Positions 1 through 11,475 are shown, counted from the stretch's first letter. The stretch is 64,000 nucleotides of DNA from Knufia peltigerae (GCA_030247855.1 JAPDRN010000004.1:124001-188000), one strand, 5' to 3'. The notes: generated by a model not told the origin, from the letters alone. Translations and numbers: made by a program.

Positions 1-27
1 AGTCTCTCATTAACGTTTGCAATACAG

Positions 28-1486
28 TTGGGATCCCAGCTACGATCTTATCTTCCGCCCTTCCAAACTATTTGCCGAACTCGACGCTGCGATTGACCAC
101 GATTGGGAAGCGCGCAACCTGGAAGATGCTGCAGCTACACCACTCAGCCAGCGACTGGAGCGGAACTTCCAGATTGAAGATTCTCTGAAACTAGCCATTC
201 GATCATTTGCCTCGCCATGGCTGCACCTCATACCACAGCAGGAATGGGTAGGTCTCAACCAGGAGGATTTGGTCCGCGAATCGTGGCGCGCATCCCGGCG
301 AGATATGCTCAAGGTCATCAACCGTGTCTCTTATCGCTCCGTCTTGACGCTTTTCCTTTTTGGCCTGACGCCGATCCCTGTTGGGGTATCCAGAGACGAA
401 GAAGTCGACGGGATCACGGGCCAGATTTGCGTCCAAGTTGCATTCCAACAAATACAAAGTCTGCGTGAGCGTCAACGCAACTGTCAATTCAGTGGTTCGA
501 AAGTGTCATTTGGCATGGCTCCTCTAGCCAATTCCAAACCAAAGAGTTTCCCACTAAGCGAGGCATTCTTGAACAGCGAGAGCCGAGCTTACTGGGGCGC
601 GTTGACGTTCGACACATCGGCTAGTCTTACTCTTAACTTTCGCTCGTCACTCTCGTCTGGCTTGCACGGGGTTGCGTCCGAGTCAGCATGGCGAGTATTA
701 CGCACCGGTGCCCATTCCTTCCAAACGCGGACCAAAGAATGGCGCACTTCAGCATTCGAAGTCTCTGACGACACTGCCTCGCAGATCATTGCAGCTGCGG
801 CAGCTTGTAAAGTGTTCGTATGGAAGATGATTGCAATCCTCAAAGAGGCACTCCGCGAAGGTGATGAGGAAGATAAAGTCCAGCAAGCTTGGGATGCCTT
901 CACGGAAGCTGCCGACATATACCAGGACACCTTTCGACCCTTGTTGAGCGCATGTGAACGAAGACTTCATTTCCTCAGCCAGGTGGAGCGTCTTAATTGG
1001 TACGAGGTCATGTTACATTATCACTTGGGCATCTTGATGCTAGTGGATAACGTTGAGGCAGCTGAGCGAGATGATCTACTTCTTTTGTTGAAAGAAAAAA
1101 GACTCTTTGCCGAGCAAGAGATTGTCAATGCATTGAAGTTTGGTCTGGAGAATACTTTAACAATAGGAGCTCCAGCGGACGATTCCGAATCCACAGAAGG
1201 TCCATGTACATTCACGGCCTCTTTTGTCCAACTCGACCCATACCCGCATCATGTTGTTGCTGCAGTACAGCTCATGAACAAAGTCATCAGCCGAGAGCGC
1301 AGGCACGGAAAGATGAAGCTTGAGGCGTACAATTATCTGAAAAGCACCTTGTTGAAGGCTCTAGACCAATTACCACAAACTTCAAGGTCGGTGCAAGAGG
1401 CCCGACAATATATCAACGTAGCTGTGCAGGAGCCGGAACATCCGGGTGACAGCTCTGGCCTAACAAAAGCCGCTCTTTGGCCGTAG
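28..1486 (+). CDS. Fungal transcription factor, C-terminal part (5' end outside window)
   Basis: This is the last exon of a gene that begins left of the window. The frame has a stop at 11-13 and no in-frame ATG nearby, while a CAATACAG acceptor ends at 27, so the exon most likely starts at 28. It encodes about 486 residues with no zinc cluster. The text resembles the regulatory middle-homology region of Zn(II)2Cys6 factors: a helical stretch with SYRSVLTLFLFGLTPIPVGVS, then long amphipathic helices including IIAAAAACKVFVWKMI. Such regions control nuclear DNA-binding activators, and the DNA-binding domain would be upstream. The C-terminal tail is acidic to polar and ends in LTKAALWP. The target pathway cannot be read from the sequence. 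It could also be a regulator without a zinc cluster. Confidence 0.6.
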
Positions 1487-2017
1487 CGGCTCTCACATGG
1501 CTGGTCGACATCTGTTCCCTTCAGACAGCGGGCGCCTACGAATTTCCCCTCTCTGGATATCTGGAGTTACCATTGATCTGGCACGCCTACAACACCTCTT
1601 GTAGGCTGATTTCCAACCCATTTCCAAGCGCTCAAGGAGACATGTCAGCATTCTCATTCCGGAGATGATACCCGGCTTGAGGAAGTGTTTCTGACGTCAT
1701 TTAAGCGAGGACAGAGATTCAATGTCTTTCACGTACATCCATTTTTCGTACGTCGTGCTCACTATCTTGACAGTGACGAACGCATACAGATATTGATGTC
1801 CCTGGATATCAACGTCACCTTTTGAGAGAGATACCCGTATCATCATCGACATAGGCCGAGTGATCCGAAGTCCGGAGGCTCTAACAAGATTGGCAGGACA
1901 TGGCCCAACTCATCCAGCAACAATGCTAAAGTTCTACTGTCCCTAAGTCTGACCCAAGTCCGTCCGGACTACTGGGATTCACTGGGGTGGCATATTCTGG
2001 CACCTCAGACGAGGAAG
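1487..2017. other. Intergenic, 531 bp
   Basis: This lies between two genes on the plus strand and should hold the terminator of the first and the promoter of the second. I see no RNA gene, repeat or convincing ORF. The start of the next gene is not sharply defined, so part of this stretch could be leader or a missed short exon. Confidence 0.5.
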
Positions 2018-3853
2018 ATGCCGATTTCCGCAATCTTCCCTGATTGGGTGCTTGGTCATCCTCAACACGCAAAGACCACACCCCAGGATGTGCCCCGACG
2101 AAATCCAAAAGCCAGACCACCAAGCGGTATCAGGGACAAGGTGCCTCTATACGGCAAATTACCAAAATATACTGGTCCATACCATGTTGGGACCATCGAC
2201 CTCGAAGTTCCTGCCCGAGAGCCACGGACCTTTTCCCACATCACGCGGCAGAAGGTGCATCTGATTGCACTCGAGACTGTCCTCATGACTATTTACTACC
2301 CGGCCCATTTTGAGTCAAGGGCTGACTTCAATACATCTACCCCGGGGCAGAGATATCGTCCCACCTGGCTGAGTCGTCCGAGGAATGAGACGAGTCGTGG
2401 ATATGGTCGCTTCGCCTCTCTCCCTGAACACTTGGCTGAATGGTGGTTCTTTTGTACAACATGGTACACGAAGCTACCGGCGTACAAGAATGCGCGACTT
2501 GCGAATCATTGGCCCCGTCAGGGTTACGAATCGACGAATGACGGTGTACATCGACGCGGCATGGGTGCGCCTCCGACGTGCGGACCCGAAAAGCCCAGAT
2601 TCCCACTTATCATCTTCAGTCACGGTCTTGGTGGTACTAGAACGGCATATTCGACAGTTTGTGGTGAGTTTGCTAGTCACGGTTTCGTAGTCGTTGCTTT
2701 AGAGCACAGAGACGGTAGCGGCCCCAGGACCTTGATCAACCATCCTCCGGGTAGCTCGGCAGATCGGGACCACCTTGAAAGACGTGGAAACATTGAGCAT
2801 TTCAAGCATGATCAACAAAGGCCGTATGATGTTGTCGACTTCATCTTCCCAAAAGGCGATAAGTATGATACAACCCCGGGCCACAAAGTTGACAAAGAGC
2901 TTCGACGTGCTCAAATCGACCTGCGCTTGGCGGAGATCCATGAGGCTTATCAAGTCATGCAAGAGATATGTGCTGGCGATGGGGCTCAAGTTGCTGCTAG
3001 TAATCTTCGAGTACGAGGCGCCATTGGTGCTTCAAAAGCTGGTCTCGAAGGTATTGACTGGTCGGCTTGGGAAAGCCGTTTTCATACCGAAGGCGTTACA
3101 ATTGTAGGACACTCCTTTGGTGGCACCACGACAATCAGCTTGCTACGCGAAAGGGAGAAGTTCAAATATGTCACGCAAGGCATAGTCTACGACATCTGGG
3201 GCATGGCGGTGCTCCCTCCTCCAGATGACAAGAAATATCGGCTGCATGTCCCGCTTCTTGGCATCAATTCTGAGGCATTCATGTACTGGAAAGAGAATTT
3301 TGATGTTGCGCAATCAGTCGTCTCAGAAGCTCTCGACGAAGAACAGCCGGCCTGGCTAGTGACTGTTCGAGGCACTGTTCACATCTCTCAGTCGGATTTC
3401 TGCGTCCTGTATCCTCATATTGCGAGTGGTGTGCTGAAAATGACGATCAATCCCATCAGAGCCATCGATTTGAATATTGACACATCCTTGGACTTTCTCT
3501 CCCGCGTGATGCCAGAAGAGGTCAAACGCGACCAGCCTTTTTTGAGAACACTATCGAAGAACAATCCCCTCGATTTGGAAGTGTTACATGAAATGCCGAC
3601 TGAGCATCAACCGGACGAGAAGTGGACGGCTACCAGACTAAAGATCAAGCACGAGGGGCTCAAAAGAATGATACCAGGCTGGCGACGGAGATACTGGGAT
3701 CGGTTGCAACGGTCAGGTGAAGAGATCTGGCTTCATTTGAAACCAGAATGTGCCAAATTTGGGCGATGCCAGACTTGTATTGATCGAAGGGCACGTTACA
3801 CCCAAGCGGGCGAAGATTCCATCATAGCGGCAGGTGGATCTGAAGAGGAATGA
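2018..3853 (+). CDS. PAF-acetylhydrolase-like esterase (alpha/beta hydrolase)
   Basis: A 611-residue single-exon protein of the platelet-activating-factor acetylhydrolase (isoform II) family, which hydrolyses short or oxidised sn-2 acyl groups of phospholipids. Visible features are an oxyanion-type SHGLGG with the following EHRDGSG, the nucleophile elbow GHSFGG (Ser366), a candidate acid Asp392 in YDIWGMAV, and a candidate His455 in GTVHISQSD. Their order and spacing fit the Ser-Asp-His triad of the family. The segment YTGPYHVGTIDLEVP near residue 50 is the usual N-terminal start of the family core. The first 45 residues are basic and unlike relatives, so the true start or a small N-terminal intron is uncertain. 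There is no clear signal peptide, so a cytosolic location is inferred. The C-terminal 80 residues are charged. Confidence 0.85.
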   Translation: MPISAIFPDWVLGHPQHAKTTPQDVPRRNPKARPPSGIRDKVPLYGKLPKYTGPYHVGTIDLEVPAREPRTFSHITRQKVHLIALETVLMTIYYPAHFESRADFNTSTPGQRYRPTWLSRPRNETSRGYGRFASLPEHLAEWWFFCTTWYTKLPAYKNARLANHWPRQGYESTNDGVHRRGMGAPPTCGPEKPRFPLIIFSHGLGGTRTAYSTVCGEFASHGFVVVALEHRDGSGPRTLINHPPGSSADRDHLERRGNIEHFKHDQQRPYDVVDFIFPKGDKYDTTPGHKVDKELRRAQIDLRLAEIHEAYQVMQEICAGDGAQVAASNLRVRGAIGASKAGLEGIDWSAWESRFHTEGVTIVGHSFGGTTTISLLREREKFKYVTQGIVYDIWGMAVLPPPDDKKYRLHVPLLGINSEAFMYWKENFDVAQSVVSEALDEEQPAWLVTVRGTVHISQSDFCVLYPHIASGVLKMTINPIRAIDLNIDTSLDFLSRVMPEEVKRDQPFLRTLSKNNPLDLEVLHEMPTEHQPDEKWTATRLKIKHEGLKRMIPGWRRRYWDRLQRSGEEIWLHLKPECAKFGRCQTCIDRRARYTQAGEDSIIAAGGSEEE

Positions 3854-4388
3854 AATGATATTGATGCTGGACAAGTACGATGAGATGATCTGTACAAGCG
3901 ACATGAAGTATAAACTTGGCAATATGCTACAAAATGGCTTGGGAGGATTTACTTACCCTGGATGAAACCCAACCCGCAAACCCATCTCTTTATCAGTCTT
4001 GTGGACAGTGATATCGACTTGCACCAGTCGGAATCTCTCTTTTCACCGCGGTGAGATGTGAGACCGCCTCTCTACAAGTCCATTAGTCGATCCACAGATC
4101 CTCTCAGCTTGGCGGCCAACCAAAACCAATATCTGAATAGCCTAGTGAGCTTCTTACCCAAGGATCGACCAGTCCTTGTACCCCGGCAATGCAGCGTAAC
4201 ATCAACTAAGATTGAATGCTATCTGGTTGAGGTGGTACGCAGAACGCATATATCCGAACTCACACATTACAAGGATCTACAAAACCATCATGACCACCTT
4301 GCACTCCCCGTAATTCCCAACGCTTGATGCCGACCATCTGGGCATCTGTAATTTTGCAATTCTCAAGATCTGTCATGCTGATATCGTT
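3854..4388. other. Intergenic, 535 bp
   Basis: Spacer between the esterase and the permease, both on the plus strand. It presumably contains the permease promoter. I see no RNA gene or repeat. Confidence 0.5.
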
Positions 4389-6143
4389 ATGGAGCCTGAG
4401 CCCAAAGACATCGAGCCTGGCAAGGTAGAAGATGCCGACGTCGACGCCCGCACCGACGACGAAGATCTCAAAAACCTTGAGCATGAGCAGAGAAACGTTG
4501 GCACCCTCGATCGTAAGCTGAAGTCGCGTCATGTTCAATTTCTGGCATTATCAGGCGCCATCGACACTGGCCTGTTCGTCGGAAGCGGCCAGGCCTTGAG
4601 TCTTGCCGGACCGTTGTCCGCCTTCCTGGCCTACCTCATCACGGGTTTCAACCTTTATGCTGTCATAAACTCTCTCGGAGAGATGGCTACGTACCTGCCT
4701 CTTCCCGGTGCTGTTCCAGTGTTTGCGGCGCGATTTGTCGACCCTGCTTTGGGCTTCACCTTGGTCCGTCGGACACAAACCCCATCATCCTGGTATCGTT
4801 GGCTGACATGCTTTAGGGCTGGAACTACTGGTACCAACTGGCGATCGGTGTGCCAATCGAGATCTCCGCCTCAGCGGTCGTCATAGGATATTGGCCCAAT
4901 TCAGTGCCCAACGCAGTCTGGATCACCGTCCTTTTCGTACCAATGGTGGCCATCAACTGCTTCCCAGTGCGCGTCTATGGAGAAGCCGAATTTGTCTTTG
5001 GTGCGATCAAGTTGACCACTATCGTTGGACTTATCCTGCTGATGTTCATCATCACCCTTGGTGGCGCCCCGAACCACGACAGAATTGGCTTTCGGTATTG
5101 GGATCACCCTGGCCCGATGCTGGAGTATCTCGAGACGGGGGCTTTGGGCCGCTTCCTCGCCTTCTGGAAGATCTTCATCTCTGCTACCTTTAGCTACGGA
5201 GGCAGTGAGATGGTTGTCATCGCGGCCGGAGAGACTGTAAGTACGGCTCTTCTTGACCGAGATTCGAAAATTCACATCCACACAGGAAAATCCTCGCAGA
5301 AATATCCCCAAAGCCGTACGGAGAGTGTTTTGGAGAGTTGCTATTTTCTACGTCCTCACGATGTTATTGATCGGCATGTGTGTCTCATCCAAAGACCCTC
5401 GGCTTTTGAATGCAATCGACAATTCGGCACCAGGAGCAGCAGCGAGTCCCTTTGTGATTGCGATTGTTAACGGAGGAATCCCAGCGCTGCCATCCATCAT
5501 CAATGCGGTCATCCTGTCATCTGCATGGTCGGCGGGGAACTCATTCTTTTACGCCTCCACGCGAGTCTTATACTCTACTGCTCTTGATCACAGAGCTCCC
5601 GCTTTTCTCAGGTTCGAACGGTTCGGTGTGCCATATGCGTGCGTGGCTGCGACCAGCCTACTCAGCCTGCTGGTCTACCTCAACGTCAGTTCTCGTTCAT
5701 CCGATGTCTTTTTCTGGATCTCGAACCTTTCGGCCGTGAGCACCTTGATCGTGTGGGCCAGTATCTGCGTCACGTATCTTCGGTTTTACTACGCTCTCAG
5801 GCACAACGGCATAGCACGATCCAGCTTGCCGTACAAGTCTCCGTTCCAACCGTTCCTGGCTTATTTTTCCATCTGCTTCTGCCTCACCGTCGCCCTTTTC
5901 AACGGCTTCGACTGCTTCTTCCCTGGCCGCTTCAGTGCGAAATCCTTTGTCCCGCCTTACATCGACATTCCGATCTTTGCCTGTCTTTTCTTGGGTTACA
6001 AATTTATCAAACGGACGAGATTTGTTCGTCTGAAGGATATGGACCTGTGGAGTGGGAAAGCCGAGATCGACCGCATGGAAGGAGGTTGGCCAGAGGTGAA
6101 ACCAAGAAACGTCTTTGAACGGGTATGGTTCTGGATTGCCTGA
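4389..6143 (+). CDS. Amino-acid permease (YAT/APC family)
   Basis: Three exons, 4389-4763, 4817-5236 and 5286-6143, give 550 residues, the normal size for fungal plasma-membrane amino-acid/H+ symporters. Introns are 53 and 49 nt, both in phase 0. The first donor is the less common GTCCGT. After a charged cytosolic N-terminus comes the APC signature LSGAI-TGLFVGSG (TM1), then repeated hydrophobic helices, the loop motif SYGGSEMVVIAAGE with the third exon continuing ENPRRNIPKAV, and a cytosolic C-terminus ending in FERVWFWIA. This is typical of the broad-specificity yeast-type family, but the substrate cannot be predicted. The oddity is Asp59, where the TM1 motif GTIGTGLF normally has Gly. The unwound TM1 backbone here normally binds the substrate carboxylate, so activity may be altered. 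Confidence 0.92.
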
Positions 6144-6680
6144 TGTTGGTTTTTTGGGCTTGCTTGATATGGTCTTCTTGACTGAGTTGTTTTTCCTGGC
6201 CGGGGTTTGTTTATTTTCGGCGAGGAAAGAAGACAAAGACATTCTGCGAATGCATGTCTAGCGTGGTTTGTTTTACGATCCAATTCATCAATGGTTCGCG
6301 ATGGCTCTACATCATTCACAATCTTCTGTTCTTCTCACCGGCCATTCGACACCGCCTTCCCATAGTGGACTTCGCGACCCTTTTTTGTACCCGACCGCCT
6401 TTGGTTATTGATGGAACTTCGCAATGTTGAATGCTCAGTTTTACTTTGTGAATTCACATCTTTTTTGATATTCCTGCTGGTCTCTTCGTCTTACTTTTCT
6501 CTGTGTCTTCTTTTTTTCAGATTCGTCCAGCAGGAATTGGTTGTCTATCATCACGCATTTTCCGTTGGCTCTTGCTCTAAAAAAACCTCACAACCTACTT
6601 CTGTCATTCGACCGAGTCTTGTCCTCTCTTTTTTGTTCCTTTCGGTCTTGGTCTTGGGCGCAGAAGACATCCAAAAAAAA
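6144..6680. promoter_or_regulatory. Intergenic and pyrimidine-rich leader of the next gene
   Basis: This 537-bp stretch becomes strongly CT-rich from about 6455. A polypyrimidine run ending TTTTTTTCAG at 6520 looks like a 3' splice site, so a 5'-UTR intron before the small gene at 6681 is possible. A run of nine A residues immediately precedes its ATG. I see no coding feature. Confidence 0.4.
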
Positions 6681-7417
6681 ATGGACTGGATTCAACAACT
6701 TCGCTTGGGTCGCGTTTACGCTCGACCTCGTGCCATTGATATGGCGAACGTCAGTAAGTGTTGATGAACTTGCGCTTTTCTTTTCTTTTTCTTTTACTTC
6801 TACTCCCGCACTAATGATTGCGTGCGTGCATGCGTGTGTGTGATGTGTTCCCATGCTAATTCTTACCTTTTTTTGGTTTAGCACCCATGTCCTTTGAAGC
6901 GTGTCGTTTCAACGGAGGCCGACTCCTCCTCCCGCTTCATCTCCTGGCACCCTCCGCCATGACCCGTGCGGACATGGCCCTTGGAGCTTCGGGTCTCCCC
7001 GTCGACAATGGTTACTTGACAATGACGGACTACCAACGTGGTTGGTGGGATTCGGAGACCGTCCACATGATGAGAAAGATGGCCAACAATATCTCTTTGT
7101 CTCTGGTGGCACGCCAACACCGAGTCACGCCTCGTGACGTGGTGGTCCGTATCGCTCAACACGTTGAGAGGAAGATGGATGAGTTTGGGTTTGCCACCCA
7201 GGACAACAACAACAGCAGCAACGGCAACAACGGCAACACCAACACCAACAACAACTACCCACCAACAAATGCGATGGAATTGAGGGTTTGGTTACTTGGA
7301 AGTATGGTATGGGAGATTTGTGAAGGTGTCTTTCCAGAGGTGGTGGCGAGTCGGTACGCTTTTACCGTCAGGGATATGATCGAGACGATTGCCCAATGGG
7401 GTTTGTGTATGGAGTGA
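6681..7417 (+). CDS. Small protein with two HTH-like motifs (family member 1)
   Basis: Exons 6681-6753 and 6882-7417 (intron 128 nt, GTAAGT...TTTAG, phase 1) give 202 residues. I do not recognise a named family. Residues about 87-120 (MMRKMANN...VARQHRVTPRDVVVRIAQH) and 166-199 (MVWEICEG...VASRYAFTVRDMIETIAQW) look like two copies of one unit. Both have an amphipathic helix, then xVAxxxxxT, then a second helix ending IAQ(H/W), as in a helix-turn-helix. A low-complexity Asn/Gly/Thr linker lies between them. Proteins from 8462 and 14144 carry the same unit once each. Nuclear DNA binding is inferred from this resemblance only. There is no signal peptide or membrane helix. The alternative start at 6887 would drop the first 25 residues. 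Confidence 0.7.
7203..7255 (+). repeat. AAC/GGC-type low-complexity codon tract
   Basis: Imperfect trinucleotide repeats (AAC with interspersed AGC, GGC, ACC) encode an Asn-rich Gly/Thr/Ser linker between the two HTH-like units of the protein at 6681. Such tracts often vary in length between strains. Confidence 0.8.
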
Positions 7418-8461
7418 TGACAAAATATGGGGTGGTCTCGTTTGTGTGTGTGCGTTTATGTGGACAGGTGGAAGACACCATTGATGCCTGGTGGCCGGTC
7501 AGTACGTAGATGGGCGTAGGTGACCTCTGGCCCAGGAGGATTGGCCTTGAAAGCCTCTTAACGTTCAAATGAAACGAAATTGGATGGTGTTGGGTGTCGT
7601 TGACCTTTTTTCCTTTCCATTTCTTACTCTTGCTCTCGTCTGGTGTCTTTCTTGTTCATGTGTTTTCGTTCGTCTGGTCAGTCATGTAAACGGTGGACTG
7701 ATTGTAGCACTTCAAGTAGATAAACGAGTTCTCGTTTGTCATCTGCGCTCTACTTAAGTGAAGCTCCGGGACTGTGTAGACGGTGAGTTTGGCGTATACC
7801 TTTAACATGATGAATCATGGAACCAAGTGAAATTCAATATCATTATATGGTATGTTCGTAGTTGACTTCCATCCTGGCCTCTATCATTGTTACTGACCAC
7901 TGACCACTTTTGCCATGACAGGATCGAAATCATTTTGAGTCTTGGATTTCACAGATCCGCTCTCCAACGTACAGTCCTATACTATTTATACAAAGAGGAC
8001 CTCCAACTGCCTTCTGTTTCGGGGTGACAACCTGACAGCATCAATAGTCATGGATGGATGGATGGCATTTCCCTGCCATCCTAGCATCACCTGCAACACC
8101 CACATCCATTCTTCACCACCTGTAAGGTCTCCCTTTCTGCATCATCCTGTATCACCCGTAAGTTTTTCCCTTTCTTCTTTGTTTCTGTGGGATAACTGGA
8201 ATGATATACCCCTTGTTGGGTGTTGGGGGGGTGAACAAGGATAGAGATGCGTTTGCCACTACGTCTGCGTCCCCATCACCTATTGTCTACGTTCATTGTA
8301 CTTCCCTTTTCCCTCCCTTTTCTATCTTTTTTCCAACTTATAAGTTGTGGATGTTCTTACAGAGTGATAGGATCTCTGGAAAAAAAATTTCCAAGGAAAT
8401 TCTCACAGCGCGACATCTTCTCTCTTCGCTTGTCGACGAAGCACTTTCAACAACTCCGGAC
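7418..8461. promoter_or_regulatory. Intergenic with probable 5'-UTR intron of the next gene
   Basis: This 1,044-bp stretch separates the first two small HTH-like genes. The right half is CT-rich. GTAAGT at 8158-8163 and TTCTTACAG ending at 8362 could bound a 205-nt 5'-UTR intron, since no long coding frame runs through it. A short TGGATGGATGGATGG run sits near 8050. Nothing else is recognisable. Confidence 0.4.
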
Positions 8462-9253
8462 ATGGCATCAACTAAGCTATCAGGTAAGTGGGGGAGTGGT
8501 ATCGTTTTGTTCACGGACAATTGTGACTGACTTGTCGATGATACAGAGAAACTCTTGGAAAGACCAAAGCCAGATGATGGCGATTCAAGGCTTGAACATG
8601 AGAGTGATGGTAGTGACGACGAGAGCAGCTTCGAGATGATTTTGGAAGATATCACGACCAAGAGTATGTGCCCTTCTTTCCTCTCATACGTTTTTGCTGC
8701 GTTTATGATGATAACAAATCAAGCTAACTTTGTGAACCGTGCAGAAGCAGAACGTCGGAACCATGTTCGCCAGAATGCAGCTAATGTCGTCGTTCCAACC
8801 ATTACTTCGGCTATTGATGACCCGCTCGTCGATACCAATGTTTACATCAAAGGCCACCTTATGAAAAACAGCACCGATACCGAGCCCAAGACCAAAACTC
8901 GAACGATTCCCATACACTTGGATCCGTACATGGCTGTCTCACAGAATGACGAGGATGGTTGGACGACAATCACATCCGACGAAGTCGCAGAAGCACTGGC
9001 TGACCAGCAACATCGTCCTGCTCCTGCTCCTGCTCCAAAATTGGGCGCCGCCGTCGTTGGTGTTCATAGGACCGCCCGCGACGCCATCGGGACGGCAGGT
9101 GTACGCCGCATGATCAGACACATCAACAATGGAATGTCGGTCGAGGAGGTCGCGAGGAGATTTCGGATGCGTGGTCACCCTTCTAGCATTGTGAGAGAAA
9201 TTGCGCGGTTCGCGGCTCAGAGGGATGCGGACGCTACAAACGCGGGCGTTTGA
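8462..9253 (+). CDS. Small protein with one HTH-like motif (family member 2)
   Basis: Exons 8462-8483, 8547-8663 and 8745-9253 give 215 residues. Introns of 63 and 81 nt have GTAAGT/GTATGT donors and CAG acceptors, and the frame closes exactly. The first exon codes only seven residues plus one base. The N-terminal half is acidic and disordered (SDGSDDESSFEMILED), followed by a segment with DPYMAVSQNDEDGWTTITSDE and an Ala-Pro repeat. Residues about 166-207 (VRRMIRHINNGMSVEEVARRFRM...SSIVREIARFA) form the HTH-like unit shared with the proteins at 6681 and 14144. In it, NGMSVEEVARRF reads like helix two and the turn of a resolvase/homeodomain-like HTH. No named family is recognised. Nuclear or DNA-binding function is inference. 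Confidence 0.7.
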
Positions 9254-9688
9254 AATCAGTCGAAAGTTCCGTCAGAGGACACAAGAATGGGAAATTTTGT
9301 GGTGTGGAGTCAAGACACTGTTGGATGATTGATTGTTTTTCGAAATCTAGCAAACATGATGTTCAAGTTGCAGACCAAGACCCCATAGAGAATGAGGTTC
9401 AAATTGATGTCCTTGTTTCTGTGTTTCCTTGGGATTGTGGCGGCGCGACATTGTTCATCCTTGTAATCACAGCCTTGCCAAGAAGGTATTGGCTCACATT
9501 ACTTAAGCACAAGGCTGTGTATCATTAGGTAAGATTTCACGTACCTTGCAAGGTCTTGCCGTCATTCGAACGATGGATGCGTATTACCATTTGACGACTT
9601 CTTCCCTCTCAACGGGTGTACTCAATGTAGTTGAACAGGAGTTCCATATTCGTACCGAGGCAGCTCTTAGCAAGCGTGCTACACTCAG
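9254..9688. other. Intergenic, 435 bp
   Basis: Contains the 3' region of the HTH-like gene and the promoter of the Zn2Cys6 regulator. No separate feature is seen. Confidence 0.5.
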
Positions 9689-11475
9689 ATGGTGAATCAT
9701 GGGGCTTCTCGTGGTTGTAAGGCCTGTAAACAGAGACGGAAGAAGGTAGGTTTGCTATAGACACTCAGACGATAAAATCGCCGTGGCTAATTGGAAGTTC
9801 AGTGCGACGAGACCCGACCAGTAAGTCTTTGTGGCATATTAATTTGATCCTACACGCGGACTAATATTGAAAGGCCTGCAATCGGTGCCTCAAGTCGAAA
9901 AGGCCTTGTCCAGGGTACGATGAGTATGACTCGAGTCTCGTCTTTCGCCAATATGTGGGACAACCTAAACTTCAAAGGATGAATCTATCATCTGTCAAGC
10001 TGTGTGAAGATGATCTAGAACCTCAGACTCAATCTAAAGCAATCGATTTCCTTCGAGTATTTCTCGAAGACTTTTGCGTAACTTCGAAAGACAGAAACAT
10101 CTCACGAGGATATCTCGATGGATTTGAATCTTTGGTGGGCAAGGACACTTCGTCTGATCTTGCCGAAGCTGCACGAACCGTCGCATTGGCAGCCGTGGGG
10201 AACAAGTCCGGCCGGTCTGACTACGTAGAGGAAGCAAGAAGGCAATATGGTAGGTTGCTTCTGTCGTTTCAGAAGGTGCTGGGCACGCCGGCGACAGCAG
10301 GATCAGTGGAGGCACTGATGACAGCTGTTTTACTTGGTATTTATGAGGTTCGTGCCTTCATTAGATCGTTGTCCTTCTCACTTATGCCCTTTCCAGATCG
10401 TCGCCGGTGACAATGAAAACCCCGGCCATCACACTGCCCATGTTCGCGGCGTTGCAGCCATCTTGTCCGAACCCCATTCGCCATTCGACTTGGCTGCCGG
10501 AATCGAACTCTTCCAGCTCCATAACCCGCTAGTTCTCAAAAAACTGTTGGAGGCGAGTACAGTCCTCGCTGGACAATCTATAGGGGGAGACATGTTAACC
10601 TCAGAAGTAGGTTCGAGGTTGTGGGCTCCTATGCGCACCATTTTCCAATGATTCGGTTCAGAATCTGGACAAGATATTGATCAGATTCCACTCTGTCTTC
10701 TACAAAGCACGAGAAGCCTTTGTCTTGGACGAAACGGTCCCTCCGGACGAAGAGATCAGTAATATCCTCGAGGAAGCTAAGACACTTGATGGAGCTTTTG
10801 CACAATGGGAAGCCAGTCAAATCCAAGAGTGGCAGCCCAAGACAATCAGCCAGGCAGGATTTCGGTTATCCGATAGTAAAAATTACTGTTCAGGAAGAAT
10901 TGACAGCTACTTTGATTGTAAGTGTTCTCTGGCCTATTGTTGAGCAATTTGTCTCACCACCACAGATTACGTTGCCGCCGTCTGGAATACATACCGAAAA
11001 TCACGCCTCCTCATCCTTGAGATCATCGTCCGATGTAAGAGCATCCTGACTGATGTTCCCAATGCACAGGACGACTTGACCACAGCTCTCATTCTTGCCG
11101 AAGACATTATCGCATCCATCCCGTACCAGTTGAGCACCGACATGTTGTCCCTTGATTCCAAGTCTAAAGGCGACATGCCAACGATTCTTCCTGGCAAACC
11201 TATCGGCGGACTACTTTTGCTTCATCCACTGTGGGTGATCACCGCCACATCTATCGTACCGTTGGAGATTAGAGCTCGGATGCGCGAATGTCTGGCATGG
11301 ATTGGTCTCACCATGGGTATTGGTCAGGCCACACTTCTTTCGCAGGTATGAAGTACTACTGACAGTTATGTGGCCCTCTGCTAAGAATGCACAGGAACAA
11401 GAAACCCTTCCCTTTCGATACATTGCCGAGGGACACGTTCTGATATGGGCGGGTATGTTGCTTCAGCCCGTATGA
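9689..11475 (+). CDS. Zn(II)2Cys6 transcription factor next to a drug transporter
   Basis: Seven exons: 9689-9745, 9803-9820, 9874-10347, 10397-10606, 10662-10917, 10966-11345 and 11395-11475, giving 491 residues. The N-terminal binuclear zinc cluster is complete, with Cys at 10, 13, 20, 27, 30 and 37 (CKACKQRRKKC...CNRCLKSKRPC). It is cut by two introns, and exon 2 is only 18 nt (CDETRP). The remainder is a fungal transcription-factor domain with typical segments such as EALMTAVLLGIYE, HTAHVRGVAAIL, YYVAAVWNTYRKSRLLILEI and a final EGHVLIWAGMLLQPV. Each of the six short introns (48-57 nt) restores the frame. It is a nuclear activator or repressor. Its position 395 bp upstream of an MFS exporter, same strand, suggests it controls that gene (inference). 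Confidence 0.88.

Noticed and set aside
10607..10661. Apparent frameshift or stop in the Zn2Cys6 gene
   Set aside because: A 55-nt intron (GTAGGT...TTCAG) restores the frame exactly, so the gene is not broken.
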